A DNA stretch of 5,368 nucleotides from Gammaproteobacteria bacterium (GTDB taxonomy: Bacteria; Pseudomonadota; Gammaproteobacteria; SZUA-229), in NCBI GenBank assembly GCA_016191795.1, contig JACPVK010000202.1:1-5368 (forward strand), in the 5' to 3' direction. A program made the translations under genes and the position numbers. The notes beneath the pieces were generated by a model. The model was given only the letters and a program-made list of their open reading frames with translations. It was not told the origin of the DNA and did no database searches. Positions 1-5,368 of this stretch are shown piece by piece. Position 1 is the stretch's first letter. Each line of letters starts with the position of its first letter.

Positions 1-53
1 AGAATTATTAATGTCAAAAAGCAAGGCCACGATTCCCCCGTATGAGCGCAGGG

Positions 54-230
54 TTAGACTGCAATTTCAAGATATTCGACGATGCTTGCCGGCTGGGGGA
101 TGAGCAAGCCGTCTTCACGAAGTCCTTCGATATGAAACTCAATGGCTTCACGGATTTCACGCTCGGCTTCTTCAATAGTGTGACCAGTAGCAACACAACC
201 TGGTAAATCTGGCACATAAGCTGAGAAGCA
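54..230 (-). pseudogene. hicB: HicB-family antitoxin, N-terminally truncated remnant
   Basis: HicB proteins are small antitoxins that bind and neutralise the HicA mRNA-cleaving toxin. Reading the minus strand from 230, 58 codons encode a clear HicB core: FSAYVPDLPGCVATG at the start, then EEAEREIREAIEFHIEGLRE, then a DGLLIPQP segment and VEYLEIAV before a TAA stop at 56-54. Full-length members of this type have about 70 residues and begin with a short strand (roughly M-x-Y-x-V-x-I) that is absent here. Upstream the frame stays open only to 251, through the arm of an inverted-repeat element, and meets TAG at 254-252 without any ATG, GTG or TTG. The first in-frame possible start is the GTG at 215-213, which lies inside the conserved core. 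No hicA lies upstream, where it usually sits. I infer a decayed gene cut by the adjacent repeat. The family assignment is firm, the loss of function is very likely. Confidence 0.85.
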
Positions 231-232
231 TA

Positions 233-308
233 AGGGGACGGATCTATTTTCCTAAATAATCGACATGATTTGATGGATACGTAGGTTTTGAAAAAAGATC
301 CGTCCCCT
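233..308. repeat. Short inverted-repeat element (REP/MITE-like), 19-base ends
   Basis: The left end reads AGGGGACGGATCTATTTTC (233-251). Bases 290-308 are its reverse complement with a single mismatch (246 against 295). The arms enclose 38 bases rich in A and T, and a CCTA/TAGG pair (251-254 and 282-285) extends the symmetry inward. There is no coding capacity, so it is non-autonomous. From memory, GGGGACGGATCTATTTT-type ends occur in many proteobacterial genomes around REP-associated Y1 (IS200-like) transposase genes; this is recollection and was not searched. Its left edge coincides with the point where hicB homology stops. I see no clear target-site duplication. It could form a long hairpin in the atzF transcript, but no U-run follows the stem as in a classical intrinsic terminator. 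Confidence 0.75.
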
Positions 309-318
309 ATTCAAAATA

Positions 319-349
319 TGCATTCCCACGCAGAGCGCGGGAACGAGAA
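319..349. repeat. Palindromic intergenic repeat, possible transcript-end hairpin
   Basis: TTCCCACGC (323-331) and GCGCGGGAA (335-343) form a 9-base stem with one A-C mismatch around an AGA loop, followed by CGAGAAA. The wider motif, GCATTCCCACGCAGAGCG and its continuation GGGAACGAG, closely resembles a palindromic intergenic repeat that I recall from many proteobacterial genomes; this was not searched. It lies 15 bases beyond the atzF stop codon, so on the minus strand it could stabilise the mRNA 3' end or slow transcription. The bases after the stem on that strand (TGCATATTTTG) are not a proper U-run, so I do not call it a terminator. Confidence 0.65.
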
Positions 350-357
350 ACCGGAGA

Positions 358-2151
358 TCACGCAAGCCTACCCAAAAACACCCGCCAACCCCCCATCTCC
401 GTAATATCCCGCGCCCCCTCAACCGCATAAGCCTCACACATAAACCCCGAAACCTTATTCCCATCCGCCAGCTCAATTTTACCTATACCCAACGGCGCCG
501 GAATTCCCGCAACAAAAGATCCAAAATTCTCTGCAGGCACATTCCACACTTCCACTTCTATCGCTGCCCCATTGTTATCAACACGCACCAGTCCCGGTCG
601 TTGTGGTGGGCCGCCGGGCAGGGCGTAGAAGCGATAGTGTGGTGCGGTGTGGGTGCGTTGGATTAAGCGTGCGCCGCGTTCGGTGAGTTGGTGATTGAGT
701 GCCAGGCCTTGCATGTGTGCACCGCATACGGCTACGGCGATTTCATCACGTTGCGTTGTGGCTTTGAATAATTCAGCGGGTAAGGGTGTGTTTAACGCTC
801 CGGTTTGTGAAACGCCTGCGCGATGTAAACGATCGGCCAGTGCCAGCAGGCTGGTGTCTTTAAAGGCTGGTGCAAAAAGTGTTACGCCAAAGGGCAAGCC
901 ATCTGCACGGAATCCGGCGGGTACCGCAACCGCGCTGAGGTCCAGCAGGTTCATGAAATTGGTGTAATAACCCAGGTTGCTGTTGAGTTGCACCGGATCG
1001 GCGTTAACTTCTGCAATGCGGTAAATAGTACCGGCTGTGGGTGTGATAATTACATCTACACTCTCCCACGCCGCTTCGCTGGCGCGTTTGAGTTCCATGC
1101 GTTTATATTCGGCGCTGAAGGCATCGAGTGCGGAGCCGTTTTTACCGTTGCTGATAATCTGGCGCGTTACCGGAAATAAAGTTTCCGGTTCGGTTTCTAT
1201 GCGCTTTTTAATGGCGAGGTAGCGCTCGGCCACCCACGGGCCTTCGTAGAGCAGGCGTGCGGTTTGCAAAAACGGTTCGAAATTTATTTCAACGCGGGTG
1301 CCACCCAGGGCTTCGAGTTGTTTAACGCTGGCGTGAAATAATTTTTCGTATTCGGCATCGCCAAAAAATTTCAGTGAGCTGGCGTTGGGTACGCCAAAGC
1401 GGAATTGCTGTGCTGAAAAGGCTAATACTTTTTCATTCTTGCGTGCATAGGCATCTTCTGCATCAAAAACGTTTACCACATTTAATACGCGTGCGGCATC
1501 GGCACTGGTTAGTGCAAATATGGAAATGGTATCCAGTGAACGACAGGCGGGTACCATGCCGCTTGAGCTGAGTATGCCGCGTGTGGGTTTTAAGCCAATT
1601 AAATTATTAAACGCTGCCGGTACGCGCCCGGAACCGGCGGTGTCGGTGCCCAGTGAAAAACTCACCAGGCCTGTTGCCAGTGCCACCGCCGAGCCGGAGC
1701 TGGAGCCGCCGGAAATAAATTCATTATTAAATGCATTCTGGCAGGCACCATATGGTGAACGAGTGCCAACCAGGCCGGTGGCAAATTGATCAAGATTGGT
1801 TTTGCCTATAGGTATGGCGCCGGCATCCAGTAAACGTTGCACGACATAAGCAGAATGCGGCGGTATGTAAGTGTGTGCCGGGCATGCAACGGTTGTGGGT
1901 ACATTGGCCAGGTCGATATTGTCTTTTATGGCGAAGGGAATTCCGTAGAGTGGTAATGCTACCGATTTATTTTCCAGTGCCGTGACATACTCAAATACTC
2001 GCGCTTCATCGATGCGGGTAATCCACACATTTTTGTTTGCTGCCTGTGCGATGCGTTCAAGCACCACATCGATTACATCTCGTGGAGTGAATGTCTGCTT
2101 GCGATAACCGGTGAGCAGTGTGCTGATGTCGAGTGATTCTATATTGGCCAT
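358..2151 (-). CDS. atzF: Allophanate hydrolase (AtzF type)
   Basis: This cytoplasmic enzyme (EC 3.5.1.54) hydrolyses allophanate, the product of urea carboxylase, to ammonia and CO2. The 597-residue length fits AtzF proteins (about 600). Residues 1-455 are an amidase-signature domain. The Ser-cisSer-Lys triad is visible as Lys76 (PFAIKDNID), Ser150 (GGSSSGS) and Ser174 (GTDTAGSGR). Their spacing of 74 and 24 residues equals the Lys91/Ser165/Ser189 triad known for Pseudomonas AtzF. YEGPWVAERY (302-311) supplies a Tyr and an Arg (302, 310) at the spacing reported for allophanate binding in this family. Residues ~470-595 are the allophanate-hydrolase C-terminal domain (AVCGAHMQGLALNHQL at the start), which separates these enzymes from plain amidases such as GatA. 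The ATG at 2151-2149 is 5 bases after the carboxylase stop and begins a normal-length N-terminus. Stop is TGA (360-358). The last ~75 codons use a different codon set from the rest. No frameshift or missing catalytic residue is seen. Confidence 0.95.
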   Translation of the reverse strand: MANIESLDISTLLTGYRKQTFTPRDVIDVVLERIAQAANKNVWITRIDEARVFEYVTALENKSVALPLYGIPFAIKDNIDLANVPTTVACPAHTYIPPHSAYVVQRLLDAGAIPIGKTNLDQFATGLVGTRSPYGACQNAFNNEFISGGSSSGSAVALATGLVSFSLGTDTAGSGRVPAAFNNLIGLKPTRGILSSSGMVPACRSLDTISIFALTSADAARVLNVVNVFDAEDAYARKNEKVLAFSAQQFRFGVPNASSLKFFGDAEYEKLFHASVKQLEALGGTRVEINFEPFLQTARLLYEGPWVAERYLAIKKRIETEPETLFPVTRQIISNGKNGSALDAFSAEYKRMELKRASEAAWESVDVIITPTAGTIYRIAEVNADPVQLNSNLGYYTNFMNLLDLSAVAVPAGFRADGLPFGVTLFAPAFKDTSLLALADRLHRAGVSQTGALNTPLPAELFKATTQRDEIAVAVCGAHMQGLALNHQLTERGARLIQRTHTAPHYRFYALPGGPPQRPGLVRVDNNGAAIEVEVWNVPAENFGSFVAGIPAPLGIGKIELADGNKVSGFMCEAYAVEGARDITEMGGWRVFLGRLA

Positions 2152-2165
2152 GATGATTATTCCGT
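2152..2165 (-). promoter_or_regulatory. Coupled junction and weak ribosome site before atzF
   Basis: Only 5 bases (ATCAT-type spacer, 2156-2152) separate the TAA of urea carboxylase from the atzF ATG. The only Shine-Dalgarno-like sequence is CGGAA at 2164-2160, inside the last carboxylase codons and 8 bases from the start codon. It is weak, which together with the tight spacing suggests that atzF is translated largely by coupling to the upstream gene. There is no room for a separate promoter in the gap. If so, the premature stop upstream could also lower atzF expression. Confidence 0.4.
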
Positions 2166-4928
2166 TGTGGGCCGCAGTATCACCAGTGCCTGACCGGCGC
2201 CGACCGAACTGCCCTGGCTACACAGCACTTCAATAACTTCACCGGCGTCGTCGGCTTCGATGGCGATTTCCATTTTCATGGCTTCAACCACCACCAGTTC
2301 CTGTCCGCTGGTGATGCGATCACCGGGTTTCACTTTAACTTGCCAGACACTGCCGGTAACCGGCGATGCGATGGCCATGCAACCGTGGGGAATATCAATG
2401 GCGGCATCACCACTGGCGGCATCACCGGCCGGGTCGGCGGTGTAATGTGCCTGGCCGCTTTGTTCCCAGCGTTCGCGTTCGGCATCAAATGCAGATTGTT
2501 GCGTGTGTTTGAAAGCGGCAATGCTGGATGCGTTGTCGTGTAAAAACTGTCGGTAGTCGGCAAGTTTTAACACGCAGGATTCCACTTTGAGTTTGAATCG
2601 GCCGTGCACAAAATCATCGCGCAGTTTAAGCAACTCGTCGGCGCTCACTTCATAAAACCGAATCTGGTCGAAGAAACGCAACAGCCATTGTTTATTGTCG
2701 GTGAAATCGGCGGTTTGCTGGAATCGATTCCACATTTGAATGGTGCGCCCCACAAACTGATAACCGCCGGGACCTTCCATGCCGTACACGCACATATAGG
2801 CGCCGCCTATGCCCACGGCATTTTCCGGTGTCCAGGTACGTGCCGGATTATATTTTGTCGTGACCAGTCTATGGCGCGGGTCGAGCGGTGTGGCCACCGG
2901 TGCGCCCAGGTACACATCGCCCAAACCCATCACCAGATAATTGGCATCGAACACAATGCGTTTTACATCGTCAATAGTGTTAAGGCCGTTAATGCGACGA
3001 ATGAATTCAATATTACTCGGACACCACGGCGCATCGGGGCGTACCGACTGCATGTATTTGTTTATCGCCAAACGTGTCGCCGGGTCATCCCAGCTCAAGG
3101 GCAGGTGTACGATGCGGCTGGGCACTTGCATGGCATCAATGGCGGGTAATTCCGCTTCAGCCTTGCGCAATAATTCTACAAGTTGTTGTTGTGAAATTTT
3201 TCCGTCATTCGAATAATGAATTTGCAACGAGCGTATGCCGGGAGTGAGATCCACAATACCGGGCACCTGGTGTTGTTCTATCCATTGCATGAGTGCATGC
3301 ACGCGAAAACGTAAATCCAGATCAAGCATCAGTGGCCCGTATTCCACCAGTAAATACGCATCACCGGACTGGCGATAACACACAGCGGGGCGATCACCCT
3401 GTGCATCATCACGATATAACACTGGCGTCGCACTCACGCCGGCCGTTAATGGTTGCGTGGCAACGTCGGGTTGTACACTTAATGTATGAACGGCCTGGTC
3501 TTGTTGTGTTGCGCGTTGTTGCGCTTCGTCATAAGCAATGCAATGAAACGAAATGGTGTCACCGGGTTTGAGCTGGCCCATTTTCCATAACTCGGCCTGC
3601 ACAATGGTGGCCGGGCAAACAAAACCGCCCAGGCTGGGACCATCGGGGCCGAGTATCACTGGCATGTCTCCGGTAAAATCAATGGTGCCGATAGCGTAAG
3701 CATTGTCGTGAATATTGGAAGGATGCAAACCGGCTTCGCCGCCATCACTGCGCGCCCATTGTGGTTTGGGTCCGATCAAACGCACACCGGTGCGGCTGGA
3801 GTTGTAATGCACTTCCCACGGGTTGCTGAAAAAAGTTTTGATGTCGTGGTCGGTAAAAAAATCCGGTGCACCATGCGGGCCGTACATCACGGCTATGTTC
3901 CAGTGTGTGCCATAAGCTGGAATTAATTCCGCCGGTACGGCTGTGCACGCGGCGATATTGGCTGTGCTGGGATGCAGGCGTAATACATCACCTACGCGCA
4001 ACGGCCGGCCACCGTGTCCACCAAACTGGCCAAGTGTAAACGTGGCGGCACTGCCCATATACTGCGGCACATCGAATCCACCTTGCACGGCGAGATACGT
4101 GCGATTACCGGCACCCTGAATACCGCGCAGTTTCAGTACGCTACCGGTGCGAGCAACTACCGGTTGCCAGTAAGTGATGGCGACGCCGTCGAGTTCGGCT
4201 TTCATGTGTGCGCCGGTGAGTGCCATGATGGTATCGGTATTAAATTTTAAAGTCGGGCCGGTGACAGTTAATTCCAGTGCGGCCATGCCTTCGGGATTAC
4301 CCACAATGCGATTGGCAAATCGAAATGCAAGATTATCCATAGGGCCGGAAGGTGGCACACCGATATTCCAGTAACCGCTGCGACCCGGCCAATCCTGTAT
4401 CGTGCTTTGGGTGCCGGGTTGTAACACATCGATTGTTAAAGGTTTGAAATCAAAATGCGATAAATAGCGTGTGTATTGTGTGCCACTGCGATACACATCA
4501 CCGGCGAGAATTTCACGCAAATACGCAAGATTGGTTTCAAAGCCGTGCACTTCGGTTTGCGCCAGTGCGGCTTCCAGTTTTTGCAAAGCATCTTCACGCG
4601 AACTGCCATAGGCAATAATTTTGGCGATCATGGGGTCGTAATACGCCGACACTTCGCTGCCGGTTTTAACCCAGGTGTCTACGCGCACAGCTTGCGGAAA
4701 AATAACCTGCGTCAACAAGCCGCTGGCCGGTTGAAAATTTTTGCTGGGATCTTCGGCGTATAACCGCACCTGTATGGCATGGCCACGCGGTGCATGTTTA
4801 AAGCCGGCAAGATCCGGTGCTTCATTGGCGGCCACACGAATCATCCATTCCACCAGATCAACACCGTTCACTTCTTCGGTGACACCGTGTTCCACCTGCA
4901 AACGCGTATTCACTTCCAGAAAATAAAA
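2157..4928 (-). CDS. uca: Urea carboxylase portion after the stop: BC C-terminal part, carboxyltransferase and biotinyl domains
   Basis: These codons run in the same frame from just after the internal TAA to the gene's own TAA (2159-2157). Numbering from the first possible restart, a GTG at 4913-4911 (918 residues): NTRLQVEHGVTEEVNG and GHAIQVRLYAEDP finish the biotin carboxylase (1-~152, nt 4913-~4460). Residues ~158-460 are the AHS2/KipA-like domain (VLQPGTQSTIQDWPGRSGYW; GPMDNLAFRFANRIVGN; HPSNIHDNAYAIG). Residues ~495-730 are the AHS1/KipI-like domain (VDLTPGIRSLQIHY; VFDANYLVMGLGDVYLG). The same two domains form the related bacterial PxpB/PxpC oxoprolinase subunits. A charged and Ala/Gly-rich linker (~800-842) leads to the biotinyl domain (~845-915). 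No convincing ribosome site precedes the GTG, which falls inside a conserved motif, so independent translation is doubtful and a fragment would not bind ATP. Confidence 0.85.
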   Translation of the reverse strand, partial: FYFLEVNTRLQVEHGVTEEVNGVDLVEWMIRVAANEAPDLAGFKHAPRGHAIQVRLYAEDPSKNFQPASGLLTQVIFPQAVRVDTWVKTGSEVSAYYDPMIAKIIAYGSSREDALQKLEAALAQTEVHGFETNLAYLREILAGDVYRSGTQYTRYLSHFDFKPLTIDVLQPGTQSTIQDWPGRSGYWNIGVPPSGPMDNLAFRFANRIVGNPEGMAALELTVTGPTLKFNTDTIMALTGAHMKAELDGVAITYWQPVVARTGSVLKLRGIQGAGNRTYLAVQGGFDVPQYMGSAATFTLGQFGGHGGRPLRVGDVLRLHPSTANIAACTAVPAELIPAYGTHWNIAVMYGPHGAPDFFTDHDIKTFFSNPWEVHYNSSRTGVRLIGPKPQWARSDGGEAGLHPSNIHDNAYAIGTIDFTGDMPVILGPDGPSLGGFVCPATIVQAELWKMGQLKPGDTISFHCIAYDEAQQRATQQDQAVHTLSVQPDVATQPLTAGVSATPVLYRDDAQGDRPAVCYRQSGDAYLLVEYGPLMLDLDLRFRVHALMQWIEQHQVPGIVDLTPGIRSLQIHYSNDGKISQQQLVELLRKAEAELPAIDAMQVPSRIVHLPLSWDDPATRLAINKYMQSVRPDAPWCPSNIEFIRRINGLNTIDDVKRIVFDANYLVMGLGDVYLGAPVATPLDPRHRLVTTKYNPARTWTPENAVGIGGAYMCVYGMEGPGGYQFVGRTIQMWNRFQQTADFTDNKQWLLRFFDQIRFYEVSADELLKLRDDFVHGRFKLKVESCVLKLADYRQFLHDNASSIAAFKHTQQSAFDAERERWEQSGQAHYTADPAGDAASGDAAIDIPHGCMAIASPVTGSVWQVKVKPGDRITSGQELVVVEAMKMEIAIEADDAGEVIEVLCSQGSSVGAGQALVILRPTTE
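2169..2381 (-). other. uca: Biotinyl (BCCP-like) domain with attachment lysine
   Basis: The last ~70 residues of urea carboxylase form a biotinyl carrier domain that swings between the ATP-dependent carboxylation site and the carboxyltransferase site. The signature VVVEAMKMEI is present, and the lysine that biotin ligase modifies is encoded at 2276-2274. ASPVTGSVWQVKVKPGD opens the domain and GEVIEVL with a following glycine-rich turn closes it, as is typical. Nothing in it looks degraded, although it lies downstream of the premature stop. Confidence 0.9.
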
Positions 4929-4931
4929 TTA
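4929..4931 (-). other. uca: Premature in-frame TAA codon
   Basis: The coding strand reads GTG CAA AGC AGC TAA TTT TAT TTT CTG GAA, giving VQSS-stop-FYFLE. Biotin carboxylases have a sense residue, often Glu, Gln or Lys, just before FYFLEVNTR. CAA, GAA or AAA would each become TAA by one substitution. TAA is used as a normal terminator at the end of this same gene and of the hicB remnant, so reassignment of TAA to an amino acid is unlikely. Confidence 0.9.
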
Positions 4932-5368
4932 GCTGCTTTGCACATCGTAAACAAATTCCACGGTGCCGGCCGAGCGATAGTTAACTGCCAGCCCGAGTTT
5001 ACGTGCGGCATCAGCCAGTTCTTTGCGTAAGGCATCACTCAGGCCCGGTGCCGGGGTTTCTTCAATCACTTTTTGATTGCGGCGTTGCACCGAGCAATCA
5101 CGTTCACCCAGTGTCACCACATTGCCGTGGCCATCACCAAAAATCTGTACTTCGATGTGGCGTGCAATCTCGACATATTTTTCGAGAAAAATACCGCCCT
5201 GGCTAAAATTATTGCGCGCCAGGCGCTCTACCGTTGCAAAGGCATCTACCAGTTCTTTTTCGTCCCAGCATAATTGCATGCCAATGCCGCCACCGCCGGC
5301 GGTGCTTTTTAACATCACCGGGTAACCGATGTGCTGCGCTTCGTGTTTGGCATGTGTTAAATCATTCA
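4929..5368 (-). CDS. uca: Urea carboxylase fragment before the stop: biotin carboxylase ATP-grasp
   Basis: This is the upstream piece, 145 residues from the window edge (first full codon at 5366-5364) to the TAA at 4931-4929. It covers the middle of the biotin carboxylase ATP-grasp domain. The glycine-rich lid with its ATP-contacting lysine is [31 protein letters not shown] follows, then [17 protein letters not shown], whose Gln and final Lys match bicarbonate/ATP-site residues Gln233 and Lys238 of Escherichia coli biotin carboxylase. GTVEFVYD carries the first metal-binding Glu (Glu276 equivalent). The second metal Glu (Glu288 equivalent, in FLEVNTR) comes 5 codons after the stop. A product ending here would lack part of the active site, both carboxyltransferase regions and the biotin domain, and should be inactive. 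The start codon lies outside the window. Confidence 0.88.
   Translation of the reverse strand, partial: NDLTHAKHEAQHIGYPVMLKSTAGGGGIGMQLCWDEKELVDAFATVERLARNNFSQGGIFLEKYVEIARHIEVQIFGDGHGNVVTLGERDCSVQRRNQKVIEETPAPGLSDALRKELADAARKLGLAVNYRSAGTVEFVYDVQSS

Larger units (their letters stand above)
2157..5368 (-). pseudogene. uca: Urea carboxylase, partial, interrupted by an in-frame stop
   Basis: Urea carboxylase (EC 6.3.4.6) is a biotin enzyme that uses ATP and bicarbonate to make allophanate from urea. The frame is open at the right edge, and from 5366 to the final TAA (2159-2157) it holds 1068 sense codons plus one internal TAA (4931-4929). Full-length bacterial enzymes have about 1200 residues, so about 140 N-terminal residues lie outside the window. 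Domain order is biotin carboxylase, AHS2/KipA-like, AHS1/KipI-like, then biotinyl domain, as in known urea carboxylases and unlike acetyl-CoA or pyruvate carboxylases. The [20 protein letters not shown] segment, with RRNQK where acetyl-CoA carboxylase has RRHQK, also points to urea carboxylase. The reading frame is identical before and after the stop and no other lesion is seen. The gene is therefore either freshly inactivated or carries a one-base sequence error. Identity is very secure, pseudogene status less so. Confidence 0.9.

Noticed and set aside
12..17. TTGACA on the minus strand as a possible -35 box for a gene further left
   Set aside because: The matching -10 region would fall outside the window, so the promoter cannot be supported.
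14..217. 67-codon minus-strand open frame starting at 217
   Set aside because: It overlaps the hicB remnant in another frame. The hicB frame gives clear family similarity, and this one gives none.
232..343. Intrinsic terminator for the urea carboxylase-atzF operon
   Set aside because: Both hairpins are present, but neither is followed on the minus strand by a proper U-run directly after the stem; they look like repeat elements.
2604..3149. 181-codon open frame on the plus strand
   Set aside because: It lies antisense within the well-supported AHS1 region of urea carboxylase, shows no family motifs or ribosome site, and is a shadow of that gene's codon bias.
3431..4442. A separate KipA/KipI (5-oxoprolinase PxpBC) gene pair
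   Set aside because: The AHS2 and AHS1 domains are continuous in frame with the biotin carboxylase and biotinyl domains, and their order is that of urea carboxylase.
4929..4931. TAA recoded as a sense codon
   Set aside because: The same gene and the hicB remnant both end with TAA at the expected C-terminus, and no recoding signal is recognised around the site.

Overview
This window is part of a urea-degradation locus read entirely on the minus strand. It runs from a urea carboxylase gene that enters at the right edge, to a complete allophanate hydrolase gene, to a short intergenic area that is rich in repeats and contains the remains of a hicB antitoxin gene. Base composition is roughly balanced. 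The gene pair and the two intergenic palindromes are of a kind I associate with Gammaproteobacteria, but the sequence does not fix a genus.

Layout from right to left, which is the direction of transcription. (1) 5368 to 2157: urea carboxylase, missing about 140 N-terminal residues beyond the window. The visible 1068 sense codons contain most of the biotin carboxylase ATP-grasp domain, its C-terminal part, an AHS2/KipA-like and an AHS1/KipI-like carboxyltransferase region, and a terminal biotinyl domain with EAMKME. An in-frame TAA at 4931-4929 interrupts the ATP-grasp domain, while everything on both sides is well conserved and in one frame. (2) 2151 to 358: allophanate hydrolase (AtzF type), 597 residues, intact, starting 5 bases after the carboxylase stop, so the two form one transcription unit. 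(3) 357 to 1: no intact gene. It holds a 21-base hairpin (323-343), a 76-base element with 19-base inverted ends (233-308), and a hicB remnant (230-54) that lost its N-terminus exactly where the inverted-repeat element begins. Bases 1-53 hold nothing I can name.

Together the two enzymes would form the urease-independent urea amidolyase route: urea + bicarbonate + ATP gives allophanate, and allophanate hydrolase then yields ammonia and CO2. As written, the stop codon would disable the first step and leave an orphan but intact second enzyme. It could be a real recent nonsense mutation or a single-base sequencing error.

I see no wholly new system here. The points most worth a second look are the internal stop, the abrupt change in codon use over the last ~75 codons of atzF, and the repeat-bounded hicB remnant.
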